Source of the DNA: JBDWFY01 sp039976075
GTDB lineage: Bacteria > Pseudomonadota > Alphaproteobacteria > Rhizobiales > Stappiaceae
DNA: 64,000 nucleotides
Reading direction: 5' to 3'
Assembly (NCBI GenBank): GCA_039976075.1
Contig: JBDWFY010000022.1
Coordinates: 434,001 to 498,000 of the forward strand
In this document: positions 8,795 to 18,012 of the stretch, piece after piece
How the letters are laid out: every line of letters begins with the position of its first letter
Position numbering within the stretch: the stretch's first letter is position 1
Position numbers and translations under genes: made by a program
The notes under the pieces: model-generated
The model's database searches: none
What the model was told of the DNA's origin: nothing
What the model saw: only the letters and a program-made list of their open reading frames with translations

Positions 8795-9652
8795 ATGCAG
8801 GAAGGCTATTTCAGACCTGAAAAACTAGACGATGCACTGCAATGGCTCAGTGAGCACAAGGCCTGTGTTGCGGCGGGGTGTACGGATCTGTTCCCTGCCA
8901 CGAAAGCGCAAAAATTGCCGGGACCCGTGCTTGATTTGACGGGGATTGATGAACTGCGCGGCATTCAGCAGGACGCGACCCACTGGCGCTTCGGTGCGAC
9001 GACAACCTGGACGGACATGGTCAGAACCGATTTACCGGAGGCCTTCAATTCACTGAAACGCGCTGCACTGGAGGTCGGATCAATTCAAATCCAGAATTCG
9101 GGAACGCTTGCTGGAAACCTTTGCAATGCGTCTCCCGCCGCAGACGGTGTACCGTGCTGGCTGACGTTGGATGCAGAGATCGAATTGCGTTCTACCGGCG
9201 GAACGCGGCGTTTGCCGCTTCATTCATTCATTGTCGGACCGAGAAAAACGAAACTTTCGGATGATGAAATCGTTTCCGCAATTCTGGTGCCCAAAAGTTC
9301 TGCTGCAGGGGTCTCCTCCTTTCTCAAGCTCGGGGCGCGGAAATACCTGATTATCTCCATTGCGATGGTCGCTGCGCGCATTGTGGAAAAGAATGGCATT
9401 GTTGCCGATGCCGCCCTTTCGGTTGGATCCTGCAACGCTGTTGCAATCAGATTGACCGATCTTGAAGCCGAGTTGGAAGGCAGGCCCTTCACACCGGACG
9501 CCATTCATTCGATATCCGATGAGATGATCGGTTCCCGGTTGCAGCCCATTGATGATCTGCGCAGCAATGCTGCCTACAGAAAGACGGCGGCTGTTGAAAT
9601 GATCAGGCGTTGCGTGGGCAGTCTGGTGAACAGCGAGGGTGTCGCGGCATGA
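8795..9652 (+). CDS. Molybdenum hydroxylase FAD-binding subunit (CoxM/XdhB/YgfM-like)
   Basis: A 285-residue protein with the vanillyl-alcohol-oxidase-type FAD fold of xanthine dehydrogenase medium subunits. It has an AAGCTDLFP stretch near residue 30 for FAD binding and IQIQNSGTLAGNLCNASPAADGVPCW near residue 105. It passes electrons from the Fe-S centres to the acceptor. The ATG at 8795 follows AGGAA by about 7 nt. A longer in-frame reading from 8711 would run across the operator and is rejected. It overlaps the Fe-S/Mo subunit gene by ATGA, so the two subunits are made together. Confidence 0.88.
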   Translation: MQEGYFRPEKLDDALQWLSEHKACVAAGCTDLFPATKAQKLPGPVLDLTGIDELRGIQQDATHWRFGATTTWTDMVRTDLPEAFNSLKRAALEVGSIQIQNSGTLAGNLCNASPAADGVPCWLTLDAEIELRSTGGTRRLPLHSFIVGPRKTKLSDDEIVSAILVPKSSAAGVSSFLKLGARKYLIISIAMVAARIVEKNGIVADAALSVGSCNAVAIRLTDLEAELEGRPFTPDAIHSISDEMIGSRLQPIDDLRSNAAYRKTAAVEMIRRCVGSLVNSEGVAA

Positions 9653-12393
9653 CCCACCATTTGCCTGCAATTGTTTTTCAGCTCAATGGCGCGGAAACCA
9701 CATCGAATTCCCATCCCGGTAAACGGCTGACTGAAGTCCTGCGAGAGGAAATTGGCCTGTTTGGCACCAAAATTGGATGTGATGCAGGAGATTGCGGCGC
9801 TTGTACCGTGATGGTCAATGGCGACCCGGTTTGCGCGTGCCTCACCCCTGTTGCCTGCTTGGACGGTTGCGACGTCGTAACGGTAGAAGGATTGTCAGCG
9901 CAAAACCTGGCACCCATCCAGGAATCGTTTCTGCGCCATGGTGCGGCGCAGTGCGGTATCTGCACCCCGGGCATGCTCATGGCGGCTTCTGCGCTTCTCG
10001 ACGAAAATCCGAGTCCGACTACCGAGCAGGCGGAACTGGCGCTTTCCGGCGTACTCTGCCGGTGCACCGGTTATCGCAAGATTATTGAAGCTGTCTGCGA
10101 TGTGAGCGGGGATACAAGAGCGCCCGATATGCCCAAAGCGGGAGATGCGGTCGGACGGCGCGTCGAACGTCTGGATGGGTTGCGCAAAGTCGACGGAACG
10201 GAAATTTTTGGCGCGGATTACTGGCCGGAGGGCGCACACAGTGTTCTCGTGCTCCGCTCACCTTTCCACTCTGCCCGTTTCACCCTCGGCGACCTCACTG
10301 CGTTTGTGTCTGAAACGGACGGTATCGAAGCAGCATTCACTGCAAACGACATTCCAGGGATCAATTCATTCGGTGTTATTCCTCCCTTCGCCGATCAGCC
10401 GGCACTCGCTTACGAGAAAACCCGTTTCAAAGGCGAAGCCGTAGCACTGCTGGTTGGTGATCGTGATGTGCTGACCTCGATCAAGGTCTCTGACGTTCCC
10501 ATTACATGGGATAAGACCGAAGAAAATCTTGACCCGATTCTGGCTCAGGATCACGCAACTGATCTCCTGCATGCGGAGAGGGTCGCCAATATTCTCATCA
10601 CTGGAAATGTGAAAACAGGGGATCATGAGAATGGCCTGCGACAGGCCGACCACATGGTTGAGGGGGAGATCGAAACAAGCTTTGTGGAACATGCCTACAT
10701 CGAACCGGAGGCCGGCTGTGCTTGGATGGATGGTGAGGTATTGACCATACAAGCCTGTACCCAGGCTCCTTACATGGATCGGGATGACACATGTCGGGTG
10801 CTGGGACTGGACGCTGACAAGGTGAGAATTATTCCATCCGCTGCCGGAGGTGGATTTGGCTCGAAGTTGGATGTCTCCATTCAGCCTCTGCTTGGGTTGG
10901 TCACACTAAAAACCGGCAAACCCTGCCGGATTGTTTATACGCGTTCAGAATCCATGGCCTCCACCACGAAGCGGCATCCTGGCTTGATGCGGGCCAAAAT
11001 CGGCGCCGACAACAATGGCATGATCACCGGCATGCATTTTGACGGAGATTTTGATACCGGCGCCTATGCCAGCTGGGGCCCGACTGTGGCGGCACGCGTG
11101 CCCGTTCATGCATCGGGACCGTACAAAACACCCAACTATCTTGCCCAGGCGCGGGCCATTCACACGAACGGGCCCGTTTGTGGTGCATTCAGGGGATTTG
11201 GTGTGCCGCAGGCTGCGATAGTGCAGGAGACTCTCTACGACGAACTGGCTGAAAAGTGCGGGCTGGATCGGCTGGAATTCCGGCGCATCAACGCGTTGCA
11301 AGACGGCGATACATCCGTTTGCGGCCAAACACTGGAGGGTGTCGGCATCAGGGAGTGTCTGGATTCACTGGTTGCTCCCTGGGAGCAGGCGCGGGCTGAT
11401 GCCGAAGAATTCAACGCAGTCTCAGTCGACATAAAACGCGGCATCGGCGTTGCGTCCTGCTGGTACGGATGCGGAAACACCGCGCTTCCCAATCCCTCGA
11501 CGATACGGTTGGGGATCACAGCGGACGGTCGGTTGCGCTTGCATCAGGGAGCAACGGACATCGGTCAAGGCTCAAACACGGTCATCACCCAAATCTGTGC
11601 CGATGAGCTTGGATTATCGCTTGCTCAGTTTGAGCTGGTGAGCCCCGACACCGCACTGACGCCGGATTGCGGAAAAACATCCGCCTCCCGACAAACTTTT
11701 GTGACGGGTAAGGCGGCACAATTGGCAGGCGCTGAACTGCGCCGACTGATATTGCGGATGAGCAATCTGGGTCCGGATGCGACGATCGCCTTGGTTGGTG
11801 AGACGCTTGTGGTGTCCGATGGAGACAAGAAGCGGGTCATCGAACTGGGTGATCTACCGGTTGATGCGATAGGATATGTGTTGTCTGCCGAAGAAACCTA
11901 TGATCCGCCCACCGCTGCGCTTGATGAGAACGGGCAGGGGCGCCCCTACGCCGTCTATGGATATGGCGCTCAGATGGCAGAAGTCGAAGTTGATATGAAA
12001 CTTGGAACCGTCAAGGTTACCAATATCGTCGCAGCCCATGATTTGGGTCGGGTGATCAATCCGCTATTGGCAGAAGGACAGATTGAAGGCGGGATCGCAC
12101 AGGGACTGGGAATGGCTCTCATGGAAGAATATGTCCCCGGCCGCACAGAGAACCTGCACGATTATCTCATCCCCACCATTGGCGACATGCCAACCGTGCA
12201 GTCAATTCTGATCGAGAAACCTGATCCGGAGGGGCCGATGGGTGTCAAAGGCTTGGGCGAGCATGTTTTGATCCCCACTGCCCCTGCAATTCTCAATGCC
12301 ATCAGAGATGCAAGCGGTGCGAAGGTCACCAAATTGCCCGCACTTCCGCACAGAGTTCTGGCGGCCATTGACAGTGCGGGGTCACAGGTATGA
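9649..12393 (+). CDS. Fused 2Fe-2S / molybdopterin subunit of a xanthine-dehydrogenase-family hydroxylase
   Basis: A 914-residue fusion. Residues 1-160 are a two-cluster iron-sulfur subunit: plant-type 2Fe-2S cysteines C44, C49, C52 and C64, and the second cluster C102, C105, C137 and C139 (QCGIC, CRCTGY). Residues from about 165 on form the Mo-binding subunit, with the GGGFGSK loop near 400, a GAFRGFG motif near 520 and the catalytic glutamate in VKGLGEHV near 870. With the FAD subunit it should hydroxylate a ring carbon using water. The same split (separate FAD, fused Fe-S/Mo) is known from E. coli YgfM/XdhD. Nicotinate-like substrates fit the neighbours, but purines or other N-heterocycles remain possible. 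Confidence 0.88.
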   Translation: MTHHLPAIVFQLNGAETTSNSHPGKRLTEVLREEIGLFGTKIGCDAGDCGACTVMVNGDPVCACLTPVACLDGCDVVTVEGLSAQNLAPIQESFLRHGAAQCGICTPGMLMAASALLDENPSPTTEQAELALSGVLCRCTGYRKIIEAVCDVSGDTRAPDMPKAGDAVGRRVERLDGLRKVDGTEIFGADYWPEGAHSVLVLRSPFHSARFTLGDLTAFVSETDGIEAAFTANDIPGINSFGVIPPFADQPALAYEKTRFKGEAVALLVGDRDVLTSIKVSDVPITWDKTEENLDPILAQDHATDLLHAERVANILITGNVKTGDHENGLRQADHMVEGEIETSFVEHAYIEPEAGCAWMDGEVLTIQACTQAPYMDRDDTCRVLGLDADKVRIIPSAAGGGFGSKLDVSIQPLLGLVTLKTGKPCRIVYTRSESMASTTKRHPGLMRAKIGADNNGMITGMHFDGDFDTGAYASWGPTVAARVPVHASGPYKTPNYLAQARAIHTNGPVCGAFRGFGVPQAAIVQETLYDELAEKCGLDRLEFRRINALQDGDTSVCGQTLEGVGIRECLDSLVAPWEQARADAEEFNAVSVDIKRGIGVASCWYGCGNTALPNPSTIRLGITADGRLRLHQGATDIGQGSNTVITQICADELGLSLAQFELVSPDTALTPDCGKTSASRQTFVTGKAAQLAGAELRRLILRMSNLGPDATIALVGETLVVSDGDKKRVIELGDLPVDAIGYVLSAEETYDPPTAALDENGQGRPYAVYGYGAQMAEVEVDMKLGTVKVTNIVAAHDLGRVINPLLAEGQIEGGIAQGLGMALMEEYVPGRTENLHDYLIPTIGDMPTVQSILIEKPDPEGPMGVKGLGEHVLIPTAPAILNAIRDASGAKVTKLPALPHRVLAAIDSAGSQV

Positions 12394-13856
12394 GCCAATC
12401 AGCAGAAAAGATACGCTGCGACGCCTGTCCGGTCATGTGTTACATCGCGGAGGGCAAAACCGGAGCGTGTGACCGCTATGCCAATGCAAATGGGCAGATT
12501 ATCCGGTGTGACCCGCTCACTATATTGAACAAGCGTATTTCAGACGGCGGCGAAATCATCCCGTTTCTCAAGTCGCAGTGGGATGGCAGCCTTATCCGCG
12601 ATGATGAGGTTTTCGTAACGGCCAATGGTGCCGGAACAACTTACCCCGATTACAAACCGGCACCGTTCATTGTCAGCCGCGAAATTGATGGCGTTGATTT
12701 CGTCACGGTTGTTACCGAAGCGATATTCTCCTACTGCGGCGTGAAAGTGAAGATCGATACCGACCGTCATATTGGGCACGAAGGAGCCGTGGTTCGTGTG
12801 AATGGCGAGGCCATCGGTCATGTGATGACAAGCGAATACGGCTCGCAAATGTTGTCGCTTGGAGGTGTGGATCACCTGACGGGCGGATCAAAGGCAGAAG
12901 GCCGCGTTACGTGCGACGCCTTGATGAAACTGTGCAACAAGGAGGCCGTCGAACTAAGCGTCGATGGTGGCTCCACGGTGGTTGTAAAGGCGGGTCACGC
13001 GCCGATAATAGACGGACATCAGGAAGAACGCATGCGCGTTGGTTGCGGATCGGCCACCATCGGCATGTTTGCGTCTCAATGGATAGGGCTTGTCGATGAG
13101 GTTGTCGTGGTCGACGATCACATCACGGGTGTTGTGTCTGAACATCAGGCCGGGAAGGTTATTGATTGGCCCAATACGGGCATCAAGATACTGGGACGCC
13201 GATCAACGCCGGGACGCTATTTTCAGGTTGCCGAACCCGGACTTGGCTGGGGCGGCACAAATGTGGAAGACCCTTTGTCTATCCTTGGACCCTGGAATGG
13301 AAAGAAGGGTGCAAAGCCCGGTCTGACGATGCTGATGGTCTCCACCACAGGGGAGCAACACGGCTACTATGTGCTGGACGATGATCTGAAACCGCAAAAA
13401 CAGGACCTGCCGGAAACACTTCAGCCTTCGGTCGATCTCATTGCAGAAAACTGCGAACCCGCTTTGTGTACGGTTCTGTTTATGGGCGGGGCAGGGGGGT
13501 CATTGCGCTCCGGAGTGACAAAGAACCCGGTGAAACTGACACGATCGGTTCAAGCATTGAAAACCAGTGTCACTTGCGGTGGCGCACCGCTTTATGTCTG
13601 GCCCGGAGGCGGCATTACGGTGATGGTTGATGTTACCAGAATGCCGGATAACTCCTTCGGCTATGTGCCGACGCCGGCATTGGTCGCGCCTTTGGAGTTT
13701 ACCGTCGCGCGTGAGGACTACAAAACGCTTGGTGGACACGATGCTGCCGTCCGGTCGGTTGATGATGTTCTGGAATCCGGCGGCGAGTATGGAGACAATG
13801 TTCGGGCGATATCACCACCACCGGGAAGCGAGCTAGGTGCTCGCAACACCAACTGA
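12390..13856 (+). CDS. 6-hydroxynicotinate reductase-like iron-sulfur protein
   Basis: A 488-residue protein that overlaps the Mo subunit gene by ATGA. The N terminus has four cysteines in C-x2-C-x3-C-x9-C spacing (C10, C13, C17, C27), a likely [4Fe-4S] site. The rest is rich in glycine and lacks membrane segments. I recognise it as the family annotated as 6-hydroxynicotinate reductase after the Eubacterium barkeri enzyme, which reduces 6-hydroxynicotinate to 1,4,5,6-tetrahydro-6-oxonicotinate with reduced ferredoxin. The name comes from memory of the family rather than a search. Placement directly after a hydroxylase that would make its substrate is strong supporting context. The electron donor is not evident in the window. 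Confidence 0.65.
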   Translation: MSQSAEKIRCDACPVMCYIAEGKTGACDRYANANGQIIRCDPLTILNKRISDGGEIIPFLKSQWDGSLIRDDEVFVTANGAGTTYPDYKPAPFIVSREIDGVDFVTVVTEAIFSYCGVKVKIDTDRHIGHEGAVVRVNGEAIGHVMTSEYGSQMLSLGGVDHLTGGSKAEGRVTCDALMKLCNKEAVELSVDGGSTVVVKAGHAPIIDGHQEERMRVGCGSATIGMFASQWIGLVDEVVVVDDHITGVVSEHQAGKVIDWPNTGIKILGRRSTPGRYFQVAEPGLGWGGTNVEDPLSILGPWNGKKGAKPGLTMLMVSTTGEQHGYYVLDDDLKPQKQDLPETLQPSVDLIAENCEPALCTVLFMGGAGGSLRSGVTKNPVKLTRSVQALKTSVTCGGAPLYVWPGGGITVMVDVTRMPDNSFGYVPTPALVAPLEFTVAREDYKTLGGHDAAVRSVDDVLESGGEYGDNVRAISPPPGSELGARNTN

Positions 13857-14727
13857 TATGGAAAGCGCTCAGGCCCACCTGTTGGCAGACGGGAAGCGGC
13901 TGCATTTGCACCACGGACCAATTGATCTGATTATTGAAGCATTCGGGGCAGATCGCGATGCTGCTTATCGATCTGCAGCACAAAGATTTGAAACCATTCT
14001 GACAGAACTTGTCGGGGAGCTTCCGCTTCTGCGAGAACGTGCCGTCTCAAATCGGACGTTTGCCGGGGCCGTGGCCCGCAGAATGCAAAAGGCGGTGGAA
14101 CCGTTTTGTGCGCAATTCGTAACGCCGATGGCTGCGGTTGCTGGAAGCGTTGCGGATGAAATTCTTGCCGCCATCCAAAATGTCCCGGAAATGCGCAAAG
14201 CGTATGTCAACAACGGAGGCGATGTAGCATTTCACCTCTGTGAAGGTGAAACGATCAACGCGGCCATATCGGGATTGCCTCATGGCCGTATTACGATGGA
14301 TTTCACCCAACCATTTCGCGGCATCGCCACATCCGGTTGGCGAGGACGGAGTTTCTCGCTTGGCATTGCCGATTCAGTCAGCGTGGTTGCAGCAGATGCC
14401 GCCAGCGCTGATGTCGCTGCGACGATGATCGCGAACGCTGTTGCACTTGAGGGATGTCCGCGCGTCAAGACGTCTCCCGCTGACGAACTTTCACCTGACA
14501 GCGACCTTGGGACCATGTTGGTAACAATTGACGTTGGAGAGTTGTATCCGGAGGAGGTTGACCTTGCGCTGGATCAGGGCGCCAAGGTGGCTCAATCCTT
14601 GTTGAATTGCGGTTTGATCGGCGGTGCGGTCCTTCAACTCCATGATGAAATACGCGCGGTGGGCCTCCCGGCCGACCGGCAAAGCTATCCCAATGAAATA
14701 CCCGCGAGGAAACTGATTGATGCCTGA
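13837..14727 (+). CDS. UPF0280 family protein (ApbE-like fold)
   Basis: A 296-residue soluble protein that I recognise as UPF0280, an uncharacterised family distantly related to ApbE flavin transferases. Visible family blocks are FVTPMAAVAGSVADEILAAI near residue 95 and AYVNNGGDVAFHL near 125. The GTG at 13837 is chosen because GGGAAG precedes it by 8 nt. It overlaps the reductase-like gene by 20 nt; an ATG at 13858 is the alternative. An ApbE-like role, attaching a flavin to the reductase next door, is possible but speculative. Confidence 0.7.
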   Translation: MLATPTDMESAQAHLLADGKRLHLHHGPIDLIIEAFGADRDAAYRSAAQRFETILTELVGELPLLRERAVSNRTFAGAVARRMQKAVEPFCAQFVTPMAAVAGSVADEILAAIQNVPEMRKAYVNNGGDVAFHLCEGETINAAISGLPHGRITMDFTQPFRGIATSGWRGRSFSLGIADSVSVVAADAASADVAATMIANAVALEGCPRVKTSPADELSPDSDLGTMLVTIDVGELYPEEVDLALDQGAKVAQSLLNCGLIGGAVLQLHDEIRAVGLPADRQSYPNEIPARKLIDA

Positions 14728-15301
14728 ATTCACACTGCGAAAAACCATGATTTTCGTTGAGGAAATATATCATGATCACGGGCCTGCGCCAGACCAACCT
14801 CGTCAGCGTGCAGCCATCATTGCTTTGGTCAAAAACCCGTTCGCCGGAACCTACACCGAAGATTTGCTGTCCGCTATGGATGATCTCAAACCACTCGGCC
14901 TCGTGATGACCGATAAGCTCATAGATGCGCTGGGTGGTGTCGATGGAATTGATGGCTACGGAAAAGCGGCGGTGGCCGGTGAAAATGGAGAATTGGAGCA
15001 TACCGCCCTTTGGCATGTGCCGGGTGGTTACTCGATGAGAGAGCGATTGGGAGAAGCCAAGGCGATTGTGCCATCCGCCATGAAAGTGGGGGGGACGGGA
15101 TGCCGCATCGATGTTCCGTTGGGGCATATAAACGCTGCCTATGTCCGCAGCCATTTTGATGCGATTGAAGTCGGAGTGCCGGACGGGCCCCGAGCCAATG
15201 AAATTCTGTTTGCTCTTGCGATGACTAAAGGACCCCGCATTCACAATCGCATGGGCGGGCTGACCGCCAGTGATGTTATCGGTCAAGACGGGTTGAGATA
15301 A
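14720..15301 (+). CDS. Amino acid synthesis (AA_synth) family protein
   Basis: A 193-residue protein of the poorly characterised family called 'amino acid synthesis'. Blocks such as AIIALVKNPFAGTYTEDL near residue 35 and a C-terminal RANEILFALAMTKGPRIHNRMGG are typical. The ATG at 14720 has GAGGA upstream with about 9 nt spacing, and the gene overlaps the UPF0280 stop. It is the last gene of the molybdenum hydroxylase operon. I remember the trio reductase-like / UPF0280 / AA_synth occurring together in other alphaproteobacteria, which suggests a shared step, but no biochemical role is known to me. Confidence 0.7.
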   Translation: MPEFTLRKTMIFVEEIYHDHGPAPDQPRQRAAIIALVKNPFAGTYTEDLLSAMDDLKPLGLVMTDKLIDALGGVDGIDGYGKAAVAGENGELEHTALWHVPGGYSMRERLGEAKAIVPSAMKVGGTGCRIDVPLGHINAAYVRSHFDAIEVGVPDGPRANEILFALAMTKGPRIHNRMGGLTASDVIGQDGLR

Positions 15302-15524
15302 TCGGATTTGATGGAGTGAGCATAAAACCCGACTTTACGCTGACGAGTTCCCCGAAAAGAACTTTAACAGCGACATAAGTGGCGTGATTGACGTTTGCTC
15401 CGTCCTCGACCTGTTCGTGGGCATGACGGATCCGAAAATTGATTGAGAGTATCCGACCGTAGAAGAGCCCGTTGTGACATACTCGAAGCCTTCGGTGATA
15501 CTTTGCGAATGATAACGGGTTGTT
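15302..15524. other. Intergenic gap between convergent AA_synth and hutU genes
   Basis: These 223 bases separate the end of the plus-strand ring-catabolism operon from the end of the minus-strand hut operon. I see no open frame with protein-like composition, no clear hairpin with a T-run and no repeat shared with the rest of the window. Confidence 0.5.
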
Positions 15525-17195
15525 TTAACTCCCTAATATCGCAGGCAATTGAAGATCATTCCTGAGTGCGCAGTCCACGGCATCCTCATATCCAGCATCT
15601 GCATGACGCATCACGCCGGTTGCGGGATCGTTCCAGAGTACACGTTCCAGTCTGCGATCCGCGTCTTCTGAACCATCACAACAGATCACCATGCCGGAGT
15701 GCTGGGAAAATCCCATCCCCACACCACCTCCATGGTGGAGAGAGACCCAGGTCGCTCCGCTGGCCGTGTTCAGAAGGGCATTAAGCAAAGGCCAGTCCGA
15801 TACCGCATCGGAGCCGTCCTTCATGGCCTCAGTTTCTCGATTGGGAGACGCGACTGAACCGGAATCAAGATGGTCGCGCCCGATCACGATGGGCGCAGAG
15901 AGTTCGCCATTGCGCACCATCTCATTGAACGCCAGACCAAGTTTGTGCCGAACGCCGAGCCCAACCCAACAGATGCGGGCGGGCAGTCCCTGAAATGCAA
16001 TTCTTTCACGGGCCATATCCAACCAGTGATGAAGGTGATTGTCGTCGACAAGTTCCTTCACCTTGGCATCGGTTTTGTAGATGTCCTCCGGATCTCCTGA
16101 CAATGCGCACCAGCGAAACGGTCCGATGCCGCGACAGAAAAGCGGGCGAATGTAAGCGGGAACAAAACCGGGGAATGCAAATGCACTTTCCAGCCCTTCC
16201 TCCTTCGCCATCTGTCGAATGTTGTTGCCGTAATCGAACGTTGGAATGCCCATTTTCGAGAACGCCACCATGGCTGCAACCTGGATCTTCATCGAATCCC
16301 GCGCGGCTTTCTCCACGGCTTTGGGATCAGTTTCCTGTTTTTCGCGCCACTGGGCGACAGTCCATCCCTGAGGCAGGTATCCATGGATCGGATCATGTGC
16401 GCTGGTCTGATCCGTCACCATGTCTGGCTTGATCCCGCGCCTCACGAGTTCGGGAAACACATCAGCAGCATTGCCAATGAGACCGACTGACTTTGCCTCT
16501 CCCGCCGTCGTCCATTTCCCGATAAGTGCGAGCGCTTCCTCAAGGGAGTCGGTTTTTTCATCGACATAGCGAGTGCGGAGCCTGAAATCAGCGCGGGTTT
16601 CGTCGCATTCTATTGCCAGACAGCAAGCACCGGCCATCACGGCTGCCAGAGGTTGAGCGCCCCCCATGCCACCCAATCCGCCCGTCAGTATCCATTTGCC
16701 CGTCAAGTCACCGCCATAGTGCTGCCGCCCCGCTTCAACAAACGTTTCGTAGGTGCCCTGAACAATGCCCTGTGTGCCAATATAGATCCACGAACCGGCC
16801 GTCATCTGGCCGTACATGGCCAGCCCCTTCTTATCCAATTCGTTAAAGTGATCCCATGTGGCCCAGTGCGGGACGAGATTGGAGTTGGCGATCAGGACGC
16901 GCGGCGCGTCCTTGTGTGTCCGGAAAACGCCCACGGGCTTCCCTGACTGCACCAGTAATGTCTCATCTTCATTGAGTTTCTGCAGACTTGCGACAATCTT
17001 ATCGAAGTCATTCCAGGTCCTCGCAGCCCGCCCGATACCGCCATAAACAACCAATTCGTGCGGGTTCTCGGCGACATCGGGATGCAGATTGTTCATCAGC
17101 ATCCGCATGGGAGCTTCAGTCAACCAGCTTTTGGCGGAAATCTCCGTTCCTGTTGGCGGATAAACATCTCTGGAATTTTTGCGAGGGTCGCTCAT
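15525..17195 (-). CDS. hutU: Urocanate hydratase
   Basis: A 556-residue NAD-dependent urocanase, which converts urocanate to 4-imidazolone-5-propionate, the second step of histidine breakdown. Family blocks are plain: LMNNLHPDVAENP near residue 30, GRAARTWNDF, the glycine-rich TGGLGGMGGAQPLAAVMAGA near 145 and HHGGGVGMGFSQHSGMV near 485. The ATG at 17195 is preferred over an upstream in-frame start at 17234 because AAGGAA precedes it by about 7 nt and the length then matches the family. It is the last gene of hutI-hutH-hutG-hutU. Confidence 0.97.
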   Translation of the reverse strand: MSDPRKNSRDVYPPTGTEISAKSWLTEAPMRMLMNNLHPDVAENPHELVVYGGIGRAARTWNDFDKIVASLQKLNEDETLLVQSGKPVGVFRTHKDAPRVLIANSNLVPHWATWDHFNELDKKGLAMYGQMTAGSWIYIGTQGIVQGTYETFVEAGRQHYGGDLTGKWILTGGLGGMGGAQPLAAVMAGACCLAIECDETRADFRLRTRYVDEKTDSLEEALALIGKWTTAGEAKSVGLIGNAADVFPELVRRGIKPDMVTDQTSAHDPIHGYLPQGWTVAQWREKQETDPKAVEKAARDSMKIQVAAMVAFSKMGIPTFDYGNNIRQMAKEEGLESAFAFPGFVPAYIRPLFCRGIGPFRWCALSGDPEDIYKTDAKVKELVDDNHLHHWLDMARERIAFQGLPARICWVGLGVRHKLGLAFNEMVRNGELSAPIVIGRDHLDSGSVASPNRETEAMKDGSDAVSDWPLLNALLNTASGATWVSLHHGGGVGMGFSQHSGMVICCDGSEDADRRLERVLWNDPATGVMRHADAGYEDAVDCALRNDLQLPAILGS

Positions 17196-17214
17196 TTGGT
17201 GGTTTCCTTGCTGC

Positions 17215-18012
17215 TCAGGGCGACTTAGACACAATCAATTCGCTCAGTGATCGCAGTATGTTTGCAAGATGGGACCGAATTCTTTCCGCCAGATCAGGGC
17301 GATAGTCCCACGGAGCCCGTTCATCCATGTAAGTGCGCTGCGCGAGTTCCATTTGAATGGCATGGACATTTTGATCGGGTCGCCCGTAATGCCGCGTTGT
17401 CCAGCCACCCTTAAAACGGCCATTGAGAACATGATTGAAACCAGCAGCATTTGCGCAAATTTCTGTGGTGGCCCGTTCTATTTCCGCAGCACAGGTCTGC
17501 CCCTCATTGGTGCCAATGTTAAACGCTGGCAGTAAACCTTCAAACAGAAACGGAATGTCTGATCGGATTGAGTGACAGTCATATAAAATGGCATGCCCGT
17601 GTATGCCGGAAACCCGCTCAATCTCCGCAACAAGGGCTGCGTGATAGGGTGCATAAAAATTGTGCCTGCGATCGTCGATTTCGCTACCGGTCGGATCCTG
17701 ACCCGCTTCCCAGATGGGGGCACCATCAAAATCTGTTGTTGGGCAAAGGGAGGTTGTGTTTTGCCCCGGATACAGAGACTGACCGTTTGGATCACGATTG
17801 GCGTCAATGACGTATCGATGAAACGTTGCTTTCACGGTCGTCACATTGGGCAGAAGACCCTCATAAAGTTGCGTAATATGCCAGTCCGTATCATCCAGGC
17901 CCTTGCCGCGTTCATTCAGTCGCCCGAAAATGTCATCAGGGACAAATGTCCCCCCATGGGGTTGTCCGAGGATTATGGGGCTGTCGCCCTGTTCAATCAG
18001 TACCGGTGTCAC
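17215..18012 (-). CDS. hutG: N-formylglutamate deformylase
   Basis: A 265-residue N-formylglutamate amidohydrolase with the family sequences LGQPHGGTFVPDDIF at the N terminus and ILYDCHSIRSDIPFLFEG in the middle, which hold zinc-binding and catalytic residues. With HutF it makes the five-step route in which formiminoglutamate is first deiminated to formylglutamate and then split to glutamate and formate. It overlaps hutH by ATGA and ends 19 nt before hutU. Confidence 0.95.
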   Translation of the reverse strand: MTPVLIEQGDSPIILGQPHGGTFVPDDIFGRLNERGKGLDDTDWHITQLYEGLLPNVTTVKATFHRYVIDANRDPNGQSLYPGQNTTSLCPTTDFDGAPIWEAGQDPTGSEIDDRRHNFYAPYHAALVAEIERVSGIHGHAILYDCHSIRSDIPFLFEGLLPAFNIGTNEGQTCAAEIERATTEICANAAGFNHVLNGRFKGGWTTRHYGRPDQNVHAIQMELAQRTYMDERAPWDYRPDLAERIRSHLANILRSLSELIVSKSP

